Positions 8,093 through 15,181 of a stretch of 24,872 nucleotides of DNA are shown one piece after another. A model generated the notes under the pieces. The model was not told where the DNA came from. It did no database searches and saw only the letters and a program-made list of their open reading frames with translations. The stretch covers positions 1-24,872 of the forward strand of contig DATEDF010000027.1 of NCBI GenBank assembly GCA_035286465.1, in the 5' to 3' direction. The position numbers and the translations under genes are program-made. Position 1 is the first letter of the stretch. Each line of letters opens with the position of its first letter. The DNA comes from Fen-1231 sp035286465. GTDB taxonomy: Bacteria > Gemmatimonadota > Gemmatimonadetes > Gemmatimonadales > Gemmatimonadaceae.

Positions 8093-8205
8093 GCAGTCAG
8101 AAGTGCCGCGGTCGCCCCGGCTCTGGTTCAGAGCGTCTATTAGAGCTTCACACCCCGGGGGCTGTCAAGCACGAGGCGAACACCCCCCGAAAGCCCCGGG
8201 CGGCG

Positions 8206-10665
8206 TCAGTCCTTCGATCCATCCGACGTCGCCGCCGCCTTCTTCCCGGCGAGGTACTTCGCGTACCAGTCCAGCACCCGCTGGTGCCAGTCGGTGAACT
8301 CGCGCTCCGTCGTCGTCGGGATGCCGTGCCCGCCGTTCGTGTAGCTCACCCAGGTCACCGTCTTCCCGAGCCGCCGGAGCGCGTAGTACATCTCGCGCGT
8401 GTTCAACTCCGGCACGTTGTGGTCCATCCCGCCCGTGAGCAGCAGCAGCGGCGTCGTGATCCGGTCGGCGAACATCACTGCGGAGTGCTGCACGTACTTC
8501 TGCGGCTGCTGCCAGAGCGTCGCGCCGATCCGGTCCTGGCTCTTCTCCGCCGCGTGGATGTTGCGCACGCCGAGCCGCGGACTGTCGGTGTAGAACGAGA
8601 TGATGTCCACCTTCCCGCTGATGTTGATCGCGGCCTTGAAGCGGTTGGTCTGCGTCACGAGCAGGTTGGTCGCGTAGCCGCCGTAGCTCGTGCCGTGCAC
8701 GCCGAGGCGCGCGCTGTCGGCGACGCCCATCGTGATCACCGCGTTCGCCGCGGCCGTGACGCCCTTCGCCCACGCCTCGCCCGGATACCCGATCTCGAAC
8801 CCCACGCTGGGCTTCACCACCGCGTACCCGTGCGCCGCGAGCAGGTTGGCGACCGCGTCCCACGAGTCGTCGAAGAAGTCCTCGTAGATGATGAACACCG
8901 TGGGATAGCGCGTGCCCTTCGCGTAGTCCGCCGGATAGTGCAGCACGCCGTAGCGCGTCTTGCCGTCGGCGTCGAGGTATGAGAGCAGCTCCGTCTTCGC
9001 GATCGGTTTCTGCGCGAGCTGCGGGTTGCTCTCCACGGCGCGCCTCATCCCGCCGAGCGCGGCGTCGGCGACGTACACGTCGGCGACGTGGTTGCCCTCG
9101 GCGATGCCGAGCACCGCGGTGGAGCCGTCCTTCGAGAGGCGGAGCCCGCTGTAGAGGCGGCCATCCTTCACGAGCGGCGCCTGCTGCCTGGCCTGCCGGT
9201 CGTAGCGGACGATCGAGCGCTCCCACATCGTGCGGGAGTTCACGTTGAGGTAGAGGTAGCGGCCGTCCTGGCTCCACGCGGTGACCTGCGGGCGCGGGGC
9301 GAGCGACGCGGAGTCGGGGAGCGCCGCGATCATCTCCTTTTCGGCGCTGGCGACGTTCACCACCCAGAGCCCTTCGCGGTTCGAGGCGAGGATCGCGTCG
9401 CCCGCGGGGCTCCACCGGACGGCGGTGAAGCGCTCCTTGTCACGCTGCGCGCGCGCGGCGGCGCTCGTGTCGGCGGCCGCGCCCTCACGCACGGGACCGG
9501 TGGCACCGAGGATCTGCCTGCGGTTCGTGTCGGCGATCGTTCCCACGTACACGCGGCCGTCGCGTCCATAGGCATACTGCCGGCCGTCCTCGGCCCAGAT
9601 GAGCGTCGTGTTCTTCAGTGTCGGGAAGAGCGTGCGCGCCGGGGCGGCCGCGCCGCCCGCGCTGGTCGGGCCGCCCGCACCGCCCGCACCGCCCGCACTG
9701 CCCGCACTGCCCGCACTGCCTGCGAGCGACTGCGTCACCAGCTTCCACTCGCGTCCGCCGATCACGTCGTAATCCGTTTTCTTCGTGATGTCCTCCTGCA
9801 CCGTGATCGCCGAGCCGTCCCGGGCGAGCGTCCACTGGCCGATGAGCCCGGCGGCGAGCAGCGGCCTCACCGCACCGGCCGCGACGTCCCACGACACGAT
9901 CGCGCGCTCGGCGTTCATCCGGTTCATCGCGTCCCACTCGAGGAAGTCGTCCTTCCCGTCGAGCGCGACGATCGGCCCCTTGGTCAGCTCGGCGAAGCGC
10001 GCCCTAGCCTTCGTGCGCCAAACGTCGGTCCGCGCCGAGAACGCGAGCAGCCTGCCGTCCTCGCTCCAGCGCAACTCGCTGTTCTCGGCCACGTACTGCC
10101 CGGCGGGGAGCCTGGCCGTCGTGAACTTGCCCGAGACGCGATCCCAGACCGTCGCCGCGAGCGCGTCGCCCTCGAGCACGAGCATCGCGAGGCGCGCGCC
10201 GTCGGGACTCCAGCTCACCGCGCGCACGTGCTTCTTGACGGACCACACCGCGCGCCGCGCGAGCGTGCGCGCGTCAATCACGATGAGCTGCGACAGCGCG
10301 CCGCGGACATACGTCGGATCGTTGTCGCGCGAGAAGTCGGTGCCGAAGCCGTCGCGCCGGGCGGAGATCGTGACGGCGAGCCACCGGCCGTCGGCGGAGA
10401 GGTCCTGCACGGCGGCGGTCGAGACGTCGAGGAGGTCGCGGATGCCGAGCGAGTCGACGGCGACCGCGCCGCCGATGGTCGCGGGGGTCGCGGGGGTCGC
10501 GGGGGTCGCGGGGGTCGCGTGGGCCGCGTGGGCCGCGTGGGCCGCGTGGGCCGCGGGCGTCGCGGGTGCGCTCCGCAAGGACGGCGCGAACGCGAGCAGG
10601 ACGACGGCCGCCGCGAGGGCCGTCACGGGGCGCACGACGCGAGCGATGCTGATTGGGTTCCGCAC
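8206..10665 (-). CDS. Secreted S9-family serine peptidase (prolyl oligopeptidase/dipeptidyl aminopeptidase type)
   Basis: This protein is 819 aa from GTG at 10663-10665. I prefer this start to the ATG at 10714-10716 because GAGGA lies 5 bp upstream and the product begins with a clean signal peptide (basic VRNPISIARVVRP, then TALAAAVVLLAFAP). A low-complexity AAH/PAT repeat follows, then a beta-propeller of WD40-like strands (WSPDGARLAM, WSEDGRLLAFSARTD). A Gly/Ser/Ala-rich linker interrupts the propeller region. The C-terminal alpha/beta-hydrolase domain has GTSYGGYA (Ser660), GGMDHNVPE (Asp748) and NGGHGIP (His780), an intact triad. Role: extracytoplasmic cleavage of peptides, probably for nutrient use. 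It is separated from the pilin gene by about 110 bp and is divergent from the toxin-antitoxin pair. Confidence 0.9.
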   Translation of the reverse strand: MRNPISIARVVRPVTALAAAVVLLAFAPSLRSAPATPAAHAAHAAHAAHATPATPATPATPATIGGAVAVDSLGIRDLLDVSTAAVQDLSADGRWLAVTISARRDGFGTDFSRDNDPTYVRGALSQLIVIDARTLARRAVWSVKKHVRAVSWSPDGARLAMLVLEGDALAATVWDRVSGKFTTARLPAGQYVAENSELRWSEDGRLLAFSARTDVWRTKARARFAELTKGPIVALDGKDDFLEWDAMNRMNAERAIVSWDVAAGAVRPLLAAGLIGQWTLARDGSAITVQEDITKKTDYDVIGGREWKLVTQSLAGSAGSAGSAGGAGGAGGPTSAGGAAAPARTLFPTLKNTTLIWAEDGRQYAYGRDGRVYVGTIADTNRRQILGATGPVREGAAADTSAAARAQRDKERFTAVRWSPAGDAILASNREGLWVVNVASAEKEMIAALPDSASLAPRPQVTAWSQDGRYLYLNVNSRTMWERSIVRYDRQARQQAPLVKDGRLYSGLRLSKDGSTAVLGIAEGNHVADVYVADAALGGMRRAVESNPQLAQKPIAKTELLSYLDADGKTRYGVLHYPADYAKGTRYPTVFIIYEDFFDDSWDAVANLLAAHGYAVVKPSVGFEIGYPGEAWAKGVTAAANAVITMGVADSARLGVHGTSYGGYATNLLVTQTNRFKAAINISGKVDIISFYTDSPRLGVRNIHAAEKSQDRIGATLWQQPQKYVQHSAVMFADRITTPLLLLTGGMDHNVPELNTREMYYALRRLGKTVTWVSYTNGGHGIPTTTEREFTDWHQRVLDWYAKYLAGKKAAATSDGSKD
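9671..9722. repeat. Second 9-bp tandem repeat inside the S9 peptidase
   Basis: Five or six copies of a unit CCCGCACCG or CCCGCACTG encode Gly-Gly-Ala / Gly-Ser-Ala on the minus strand. They form a flexible linker inside the propeller region. Unit length keeps the frame. Confidence 0.8.
10477..10570. repeat. In-frame 9-bp tandem repeats in the S9 peptidase leader region
   Basis: On the plus strand about five copies of GTCGCGGGG are followed by four of TGGGCCGCG. They encode, on the minus strand, repeated AAH and PAT triplets directly after the signal peptide of the S9 peptidase. Because the unit is a multiple of three, copy-number change would lengthen or shorten the linker without a frameshift. 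Confidence 0.85.
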
Positions 10666-10670
10666 GGGGT

Positions 10671-10675
10671 TCCTC
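10671..10675 (-). promoter_or_regulatory. Ribosome-binding site deciding the S9 peptidase start
   Basis: The minus strand reads GAGGA, then 5 bases, then GTG at 10665-10663. The upstream in-frame ATG has no comparable site and would place 17 residues ahead of the signal peptide. Confidence 0.6.
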
Positions 10676-10770
10676 GGCGATTGAACGGTACGAGACGCAA
10701 TGCGAAGATGACGCATTCCGGGCTCGGGGCGCCAGATTGAGGCCGCGGGTGTGGACGAGGCGGGTCGATC

Positions 10771-10788
10771 TAGCTAGCTTATTAGCTA
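10771..10788. promoter_or_regulatory. Two-palindrome operator upstream of the Phd-type antitoxin
   Basis: The hexamer TAGCTA occurs at 10771-10776 and at 10783-10788. Each copy sits in an 8-bp palindrome (CTAGCTAG at 10770-10777, TTAGCTAA at 10782-10789), with centres exactly 12 bp apart. Phd/YefM antitoxins are known to bind paired short palindromes with this kind of spacing next to the promoter of their own operon. The AT-rich patch stands out in GC-rich surroundings and ends 20 bp before the antitoxin ATG. Autoregulation is an inference from the arrangement. Confidence 0.65.
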
Positions 10789-10808
10789 ACACGCCCGCAG
10801 GGTGGGAA

Positions 10809-11048
10809 ATGGCCGTGGTGACCGTGCACAAAGCCAAGACAAACCTCTCGAAGCTCATCGCCCGGGCTCTCGCTGGCGAGGAGATCGTGATCGCCCGCGG
10901 GCGGCAGCCGGTCGTGCGCCTCGTGCCCGTGCAGCGGGCGCCGCCCAAGCGGATGTTCGGCCGGTGGAAGGGACTGATCCGCGTCGGCAAGGAGTTCTTC
11001 GAGCCGCTGTCCGAGGAGGAACTGCGCCTGTGGGAGGGTCGAAAGTAG
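10809..11048 (+). CDS. Phd/YefM-type antitoxin
   Basis: This 79-aa protein has the compact Phd/YefM fold. MAVVTVHKAKTNLSKLIARALAGEEIVIARGRQPVVRLVPV corresponds to the N-terminal DNA-binding and dimerisation domain. An acidic, Trp-ending tail (FEPLSEEELRLWEGRK) would bind and block the toxin. The open frame extends far upstream, but ATG at 10809-10811 gives the canonical N-terminus and is preceded by the paired-palindrome operator. Its TAG stop is followed immediately by the toxin ATG, so the two are translated together. It is expected to neutralise the PIN toxin and repress its own operon. Confidence 0.88.
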   Translation: MAVVTVHKAKTNLSKLIARALAGEEIVIARGRQPVVRLVPVQRAPPKRMFGRWKGLIRVGKEFFEPLSEEELRLWEGRK

Positions 11049-11435
11049 ATGCGCCTTCTCCTCGACACGCACGCCCTGCTCTGGTGGTTCGCGGGCGACC
11101 GCCGACTGACGGCGACCGCGAGGGCGGCGATGGACGACCGCGCGAACGAGGTGTTCGTGAGCGCGGTGTCCGCGTACGAAATCGCGTTCAAGGCCGCGCG
11201 CGGCCGCCTACGGCACGCGCGCGCGGTGTCCGACGACGTCTCCGGCGCGGTGACCCTGGAGGAGTTCCAGGAGCTCGCGCTCTCGATGGCCGATGCCGAG
11301 CGGGCCGGGCGCCTCCCGCCCCCGATCAGGGATCCGTTTGATCGCTTCCTCGTCGCACAGGCGCTGGGGGGCGACCTCCACCTCGTCAGCAACGAGCGGA
11401 TGTTCGATCACTACGGCGTCCGCCGCCTGTGGTAG
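11049..11435 (+). CDS. PIN-domain toxin (VapC-like RNase) of the Phd pair
   Basis: This 128-aa PIN-domain ribonuclease starts directly after the antitoxin stop. The acidic active-site positions are LLLDTHALLWW (D6), SAYEIAFK (E44) and RDPFDRFLVAQA (D95, D98), with LVSNERMFDHYGV near the end. This layout (LDTHxLLWW and DPFDR) is the PIN subgroup usually paired with Phd-type antitoxins rather than classic VapB. Two small departures are noted: SAYEI where many members have a Trp, and Asn-Glu (SNE) where many have an Asp. Toxicity is expected through cleavage of RNA. It ends 1 bp before the stop of the convergent methyltransferase gene. Confidence 0.88.
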   Translation: MRLLLDTHALLWWFAGDRRLTATARAAMDDRANEVFVSAVSAYEIAFKAARGRLRHARAVSDDVSGAVTLEEFQELALSMADAERAGRLPPPIRDPFDRFLVAQALGGDLHLVSNERMFDHYGVRRLW

Positions 11436-11436
11436 G

Positions 11437-12507
11437 TCAGGCCGCGGCGCCGGCCAGCGTGCGCTTGGCGTGCGTGACGATCGCCCCCGCTCCCTCCCCC
11501 GCCACGAACAGGAACTCCCGGTTCCGCAGGTGGCTCACCCGCCCGACCTTCTCGCCGCGCGGGTTGTAGATCCCGATCTGCGCGCCCACGTAGCGCTTGA
11601 ACTCCACGGGCATCGCGGCTACCTCGCCGCGCGCTGACGCCAGCAGCGCGACGATCGCGTCATATGCGAAGAACCCCTCGTCGTTGAACGAGACGATGAG
11701 ATGCCGCGCGGGCACCGTCCGCGCCAGCGACTCGAACGCGCCCCACGCACGCGCCTTCGCGTTGTAGTCGCTCTTCACCGCCCGGCAGTCGGCGCGCTTC
11801 CGCGCCACGCCGTACGCCGCCGGCGCGTCGCCGCGCACCAGCGTCTCCCAGATATGATAGTTCGAGAAGTACGAGTGCTGATTGTACGGCGGGTCGAGAT
11901 AGGCGACGTCCACCCGGTCCATCCTGGTCGCGAGCGCATTGGCGTCTTCGCGAACGGCGTGCCCGGCACCCTCCAACAGTACCGGCATCCGCAGCTCGAG
12001 CGCGTTGTACGCCCGCGGCGCCCACTCCTTCAGGAAGGCCATCTGGAGCCCGGTGGTCGAATCCACCCGGTCCGCCGCCTCGAGCAGCGCCGCGAGCAGG
12101 ATCGCGCGTTCCACGCGGTCGTCGGCGACGCGCTCGATCTCCGCGCGGATCGCGTCAATCCGCCGACCGTTCCCCGGCTGGAAGTAGCGCGAGTCCACGC
12201 AGAAGGTCTGCGTGAAGTAGCCGTCGCGCCCCGGAAGGCGGTCGAGCTGCGCGAGCTTCTCCTCGATCGCGTCGCGCGGCACGCGCTGCGCGTCGGCCTC
12301 GACGTAGGTGATCGCGAGGATCTCCGAGTACGACGCCGCGTCGTTCGCCGTGACGGCGAACCCCGCGCGCTTGAGCCCCTGCGCCACGCGCGTCGTCCCC
12401 GTGAAAAGGTCGCAGACGGTCCGGGCGCCCGTGCGCGCGCGGATCGCCTCGGCGAGCGCGACGATACGCGGCACCAGGGTCCGCTTCGAGCCGAGGTACT
12501 TGATCAT
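11437..12507 (-). CDS. D12-class adenine-specific DNA methyltransferase, apparently orphan
   Basis: This 356-aa S-adenosylmethionine-dependent N6-adenine methyltransferase of the D12 (Dam/MTase alpha) class starts with the family's MIKYLGSKRTLVP. SAM-binding motif I is CDLFTGTTRVAQ (32-43), and catalytic motif IV is LDPPYNQHSY (204-213). LIVSFNDEGFF matches the motif VI-VIII region, and a basic C-terminus follows. No restriction endonuclease gene adjoins it, so it is either a solitary regulatory methylase or the remains of a restriction-modification system. It is convergent with the PIN toxin and divergent from the ThDP decarboxylase genes across a repeat-rich gap. The target sequence cannot be read from the protein. 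Confidence 0.88.
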   Translation of the reverse strand: MIKYLGSKRTLVPRIVALAEAIRARTGARTVCDLFTGTTRVAQGLKRAGFAVTANDAASYSEILAITYVEADAQRVPRDAIEEKLAQLDRLPGRDGYFTQTFCVDSRYFQPGNGRRIDAIRAEIERVADDRVERAILLAALLEAADRVDSTTGLQMAFLKEWAPRAYNALELRMPVLLEGAGHAVREDANALATRMDRVDVAYLDPPYNQHSYFSNYHIWETLVRGDAPAAYGVARKRADCRAVKSDYNAKARAWGAFESLARTVPARHLIVSFNDEGFFAYDAIVALLASARGEVAAMPVEFKRYVGAQIGIYNPRGEKVGRVSHLRNREFLFVAGEGAGAIVTHAKRTLAGAAA

Positions 12508-12591
12508 GCGCGCACCGAAGTGACGCCGGGGAACGGGCTGCAGGAGGGCATCGAGGGTCAGTTATAGCGCTCGGCGCTCCCCACAGCAATG

Positions 12592-12754
12592 CGGAATCCG
12601 GAATGCGGGATGTCAATTGGAATGCTGGATTCGGATTCTCGATGCGGAATGCAGAATGCGAATGCGGAATCCACACTCGCATTCCGGGTTCCAATTCCAC
12701 ATCAGGAACCCGCATCGCCGCATCCCGCGTTAACATTCCGCATCCCGCATTCCG
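12592..12754. repeat. Intergenic element of 7-bp units arranged as a long inverted repeat
   Basis: Left end: three tandem heptamers CGGAATC, CGGAATG, CGGGATG (12592-12612). Right end: CATTCCG, CATCCCG, CATTCCG (12734-12754). The bases 12599-12612 and 12741-12754 are a perfect 14-bp inverted repeat. More copies of GGAATGC, AGAATGC or CGAATGC (12619-12625, 12646-12652, 12653-12659, 12659-12665) lie inside, plus an inverted GCATTCC at 12679-12685. The block fills most of the gap between two divergent genes, so their promoters must lie in or beside it. It is less GC-rich than its surroundings. Confidence 0.85.
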
Positions 12755-12766
12755 CGTGCAGGTGCG

Positions 12767-13255
12767 ATGTTCTCCGCCGACCAGCTCTCCTCGCTCTTCT
12801 CCTCCCTCCGCCTCACGCACGTCGTCACCGTCCCCGACTCCACGCTCGGCCGGTGGGAGGGCGCCATCGTGGGCACGCCGGGACTCCGCCTGGTCCGCGT
12901 CTGCCGCGAGGGCGAGGCGTGGGCTGTCGCGGCGGGGTTGCACTTGGGCGGCGCCACGCCGCTCGTCCTCATCCAGTGCACCGGCCTCTTCGAGTCGGGC
13001 GATTCGCTCCGCAACGTGCTCTTCGACTGGAAGCTCCCCATCCCGAGCATCATCGGCTACCGGAGCTACCTCAATCAGAGCACGCTCCCGGGCGACACGT
13101 GCCTCGTCTACACCGAGCCGATCCTCGACGCGTGGAAGATCCCGTACCGGCTCATCACCGACGCGTCGCAGCTGGATGAAGCGCGCGCGCACCTCGAGTC
13201 GTGCCGCGCCGCCGGGACGCCGGGCGCCGCGCTCATCGCAGAGGGCAAGGCGTGA
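12767..13255 (+). CDS. ThDP-dependent decarboxylase, alpha (PYR) subunit, sulfopyruvate/phosphonopyruvate decarboxylase-like
   Basis: This 162-aa protein corresponds to the N-terminal (PYR) half of ThDP-dependent 2-oxoacid decarboxylases, like the alpha subunit of sulfopyruvate decarboxylase. Visible features are THVVTVPDSTLG near residues 17-28 and VCREGEAWAVAAGLHLGG (45-62), where E48 is the expected glutamate contacting the thiazolium cofactor. PLVLIQCTGLFESGDSLRN follows, then IIGYRSYLNQSTLPGD. The cofactor site would form between this subunit and the downstream beta subunit, whose GTG start overlaps this stop. Substrate is unknown: no phosphoenolpyruvate mutase, phosphonate or sulfonate genes are in the window. 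The start ATG is at 12767, with a gap of repeats upstream. Confidence 0.8.
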   Translation: MFSADQLSSLFSSLRLTHVVTVPDSTLGRWEGAIVGTPGLRLVRVCREGEAWAVAAGLHLGGATPLVLIQCTGLFESGDSLRNVLFDWKLPIPSIIGYRSYLNQSTLPGDTCLVYTEPILDAWKIPYRLITDASQLDEARAHLESCRAAGTPGAALIAEGKA

Positions 13256-13866
13256 CCGCCGCGCGCGCCGCGATGCCCCTGCGCGAGACGCTCGCGGTGC
13301 TGCGGGCGGCTCGCGCCGACGGCGACGTCGTCGTCACCTCGATGGGCACCGCGCGCGAGTGGATGGCGATGGGTCCGCTGCACGCGCGCGACTTCGTCTT
13401 CGTGCCGTCGAGCATGGGGCAGGCGCCGTCGCTCGCGCTCGGGCTCGCGCTCGCGCAGCCCGCGCGCCGCGTCGTCGCGTGCAGCGGCGACGGCTCGATG
13501 CTGATGAGCCTGGGCGTGCTGGCGACCATCACCGCGGAGGCACCCGCGAACCTCGTGCTCCTCGTCTTCGACAACGGCGTCTACGAGGTGACCGGCGCGC
13601 AGCCCACGCCCGGGAGCGCGCTCGGCCGCCGCGACGCGCGCGACGTGGACTTCGCCGCGATGGCGCGGGCGTGCGGCTTCGGCGCGGTCTACCGCTTCTC
13701 CGATCTCGACGAGTGGCGCGCGCGCGTCGGCGAGGTGCTGTCCGCGACGGGACCGACGTTCGTGGTGCTCGACGTCGCGCCCGTGCCCGGCGCGGTCGGC
13801 CCACGCTCGCCCGGCCCCACCCCGGAGCGTGCGCGCCGGTTCATGGAAGCGCTGCGCGCGGGCTGA
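13252..13866 (+). CDS. ThDP-dependent decarboxylase, beta (PP) subunit
   Basis: This protein is 204 aa from GTG at 13252-13254, which overlaps the alpha-subunit TGA as GTGA. It is the C-terminal ThDP/Mg-binding half. The diphosphate-Mg motif is CSGDGSMLMSLG (78-88) with LVFDNGVYEVTG (105-116) about 25 residues on, the expected GDG...N spacing. SMGQAPSLALGLALAQP (54-70) is the usual preceding helix. With the alpha subunit it would decarboxylate a 2-oxoacid such as sulfopyruvate or phosphonopyruvate; the substrate is not determined. The last codons and the stop lie in a 32-bp repeat that is duplicated just downstream. Confidence 0.82.
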   Translation: MTAARAAMPLRETLAVLRAARADGDVVVTSMGTAREWMAMGPLHARDFVFVPSSMGQAPSLALGLALAQPARRVVACSGDGSMLMSLGVLATITAEAPANLVLLVFDNGVYEVTGAQPTPGSALGRRDARDVDFAAMARACGFGAVYRFSDLDEWRARVGEVLSATGPTFVVLDVAPVPGAVGPRSPGPTPERARRFMEALRAG

Positions 13867-13921
13867 CTACGAGGGGCCGGCGTCGAGCGGCGCGGGCTGA
13901 CTACGAGGGGCCGGCGTCGAG
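13856..13921. repeat. 32-bp tandem direct repeat spanning two convergent gene ends
   Basis: The bases 13856-13887 are repeated exactly at 13890-13921, with a 34-bp period. Copy 1 contains the decarboxylase TGA (13864-13866), directly followed by CTA, which reads as a stop on the minus strand. Copy 2 contains the symporter's actual stop (13901-13903, TAG on the minus strand). A recent tandem duplication of a zero-gap tail-to-tail junction explains this. Confidence 0.9.
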
Positions 13922-15127
13922 ACGTGCGAGCACCGTCGCCGACGTCAGGTGCGCCGTCACGTTCACGAGCGTCTTGAACATGTCCGGGATCGCGTCCACC
14001 GCGATCAGGATCCCGACGCCTTCGGCGGGGAGCCCGAGGTCCACGAGCACCGGCGCGAGCAGGAACAGACTCGCCGACGGAATCCCCGGCACGCTGAAGC
14101 TCAGGAGCGTCGAGGTCACGACGAGCATCGCGAGCTGCGCCTCGCTCATCGGGATGCCGTAGAGCTTCCCGAGGAAGAGGACGCCGACCACCCACGCCAT
14201 CGGCACGTTCACGCGGAAGACGGAGACCGCGAGCGGGAGGGTGAAGCCGGTGGTCGTGGCGCCGAGTCCGAGCTTCTCGCGCGCCCCGGCGATCATCGCG
14301 GGGAGCGCGGCGAGCGAGGAGCGCGCGCTCAGCGCCACCGCCTGCGCGCTCGCGGCGGCCGGCGCGAAGCGTCGCGGCGACGTGCGCCCGAAGAGCCACG
14401 CGACCGGGTAGAGCGCGAGCGTGAACGCGAAGAGGACCGCGGCGACCGTGATCACGTAGTGCACGAGCGCGCCCGCGCTGGAGACGCCCATTCGCGCGCC
14501 GAGCACGAGCGCGAGCGCGAAGACCCCGATCGGCGCCACCCAGAGGATCCAGCCGACCAGCACGAGCATCGCGTCGGCCACGGCGCGAAACACGTCCAGC
14601 ACGGACGCGCGCTTCTCCTCGGCGAGGCGCCGAAAGGCGAGCCCGAGGGCGATCGCGTACACGACGAGCGGGAGGATCGCGCCGTCGGCGGCCGCCTTCA
14701 CCGGGTTCACCGGCACGATCTCGACGATGCGCTGCACCAGCGACGGCAGTTGCGGCGCCGCGCCGCCGGTCGGGCCGGCCTGCACGCTGGCGCGCAGCGC
14801 GGCCGCCGCGCCGGCGGGGAGCGAGAGCCGGTCGAGCGAGAGCGGCGCGACCACCATCGCGAACACGCCGCCCGCGACGAGGAGCGTGAGAAAGACGGGG
14901 AGCGCGAGCGCGCCGATCCGGCCGATGCGCGAGCCGTCGGCGGTGGACGCGACCGTCGTGATCGTGAGCGCGACCACGAGCGGGATGACCGTCATGCGGA
15001 GTGCGTTGATCCAGAGCGTGCCCACCACGTCGATCGCGGGCATCGCGGGCGTGAGCGCGCCGGCGGCCACCGCGCCGAGTACGAGGCCGACGACGAGCGC
15101 GAGCAGGATGCGGGAGGGGGAGGTCAC
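13901..15127 (-). CDS. Dicarboxylate/amino acid:cation symporter (DAACS family)
   Basis: This 408-aa inner-membrane transporter of the GltP/DctA family imports C4-dicarboxylates or acidic amino acids with Na+ or H+. The N-terminal helix RILLALVVGLVLGAVAAG is followed by alternating hydrophobic segments. Core family signatures are present: LWINALRMTVIPLVVALTI, the serine-rich AQAVALSARSSLAALPAM re-entrant loop, FTLPLAVSVFRVNVPMAWVV, and LLSFSVPGIPSASLFLLAPV, then IAVDAIPDMFKTLVNVTAHL. The Asp in AVDAIPDMF and the Asn in LVNVT correspond to conserved substrate/cation ligands. The last segment falls on the 32-bp repeat. It lies downstream of DUF1801 on the same strand with a gap of 54 bp. Confidence 0.9.
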   Translation of the reverse strand: MTSPSRILLALVVGLVLGAVAAGALTPAMPAIDVVGTLWINALRMTVIPLVVALTITTVASTADGSRIGRIGALALPVFLTLLVAGGVFAMVVAPLSLDRLSLPAGAAAALRASVQAGPTGGAAPQLPSLVQRIVEIVPVNPVKAAADGAILPLVVYAIALGLAFRRLAEEKRASVLDVFRAVADAMLVLVGWILWVAPIGVFALALVLGARMGVSSAGALVHYVITVAAVLFAFTLALYPVAWLFGRTSPRRFAPAAASAQAVALSARSSLAALPAMIAGAREKLGLGATTTGFTLPLAVSVFRVNVPMAWVVGVLFLGKLYGIPMSEAQLAMLVVTSTLLSFSVPGIPSASLFLLAPVLVDLGLPAEGVGILIAVDAIPDMFKTLVNVTAHLTSATVLARLDAGPS

Positions 15128-15181
15128 GGCGGCCGGCGCCGGTTCACGCCACGTTGCACGAGCATCGGGTGCGCTCCGGCG

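Noticed and set aside
8153..8200. Possible terminator between the S9 peptidase and the pilin gene (CCCGGGGGCT ... AGCCCCGGG)
   Set aside because: The arms pair only with a bulge, the loop is about 28 bases, and no U-run follows; G/C palindromes are expected by chance at this composition.
12589..13179. Plus-strand frames running through the heptamer repeat into the decarboxylase gene
   Set aside because: They are shadows of the decarboxylase frame; the repeat-derived peptide has no plausible fold.
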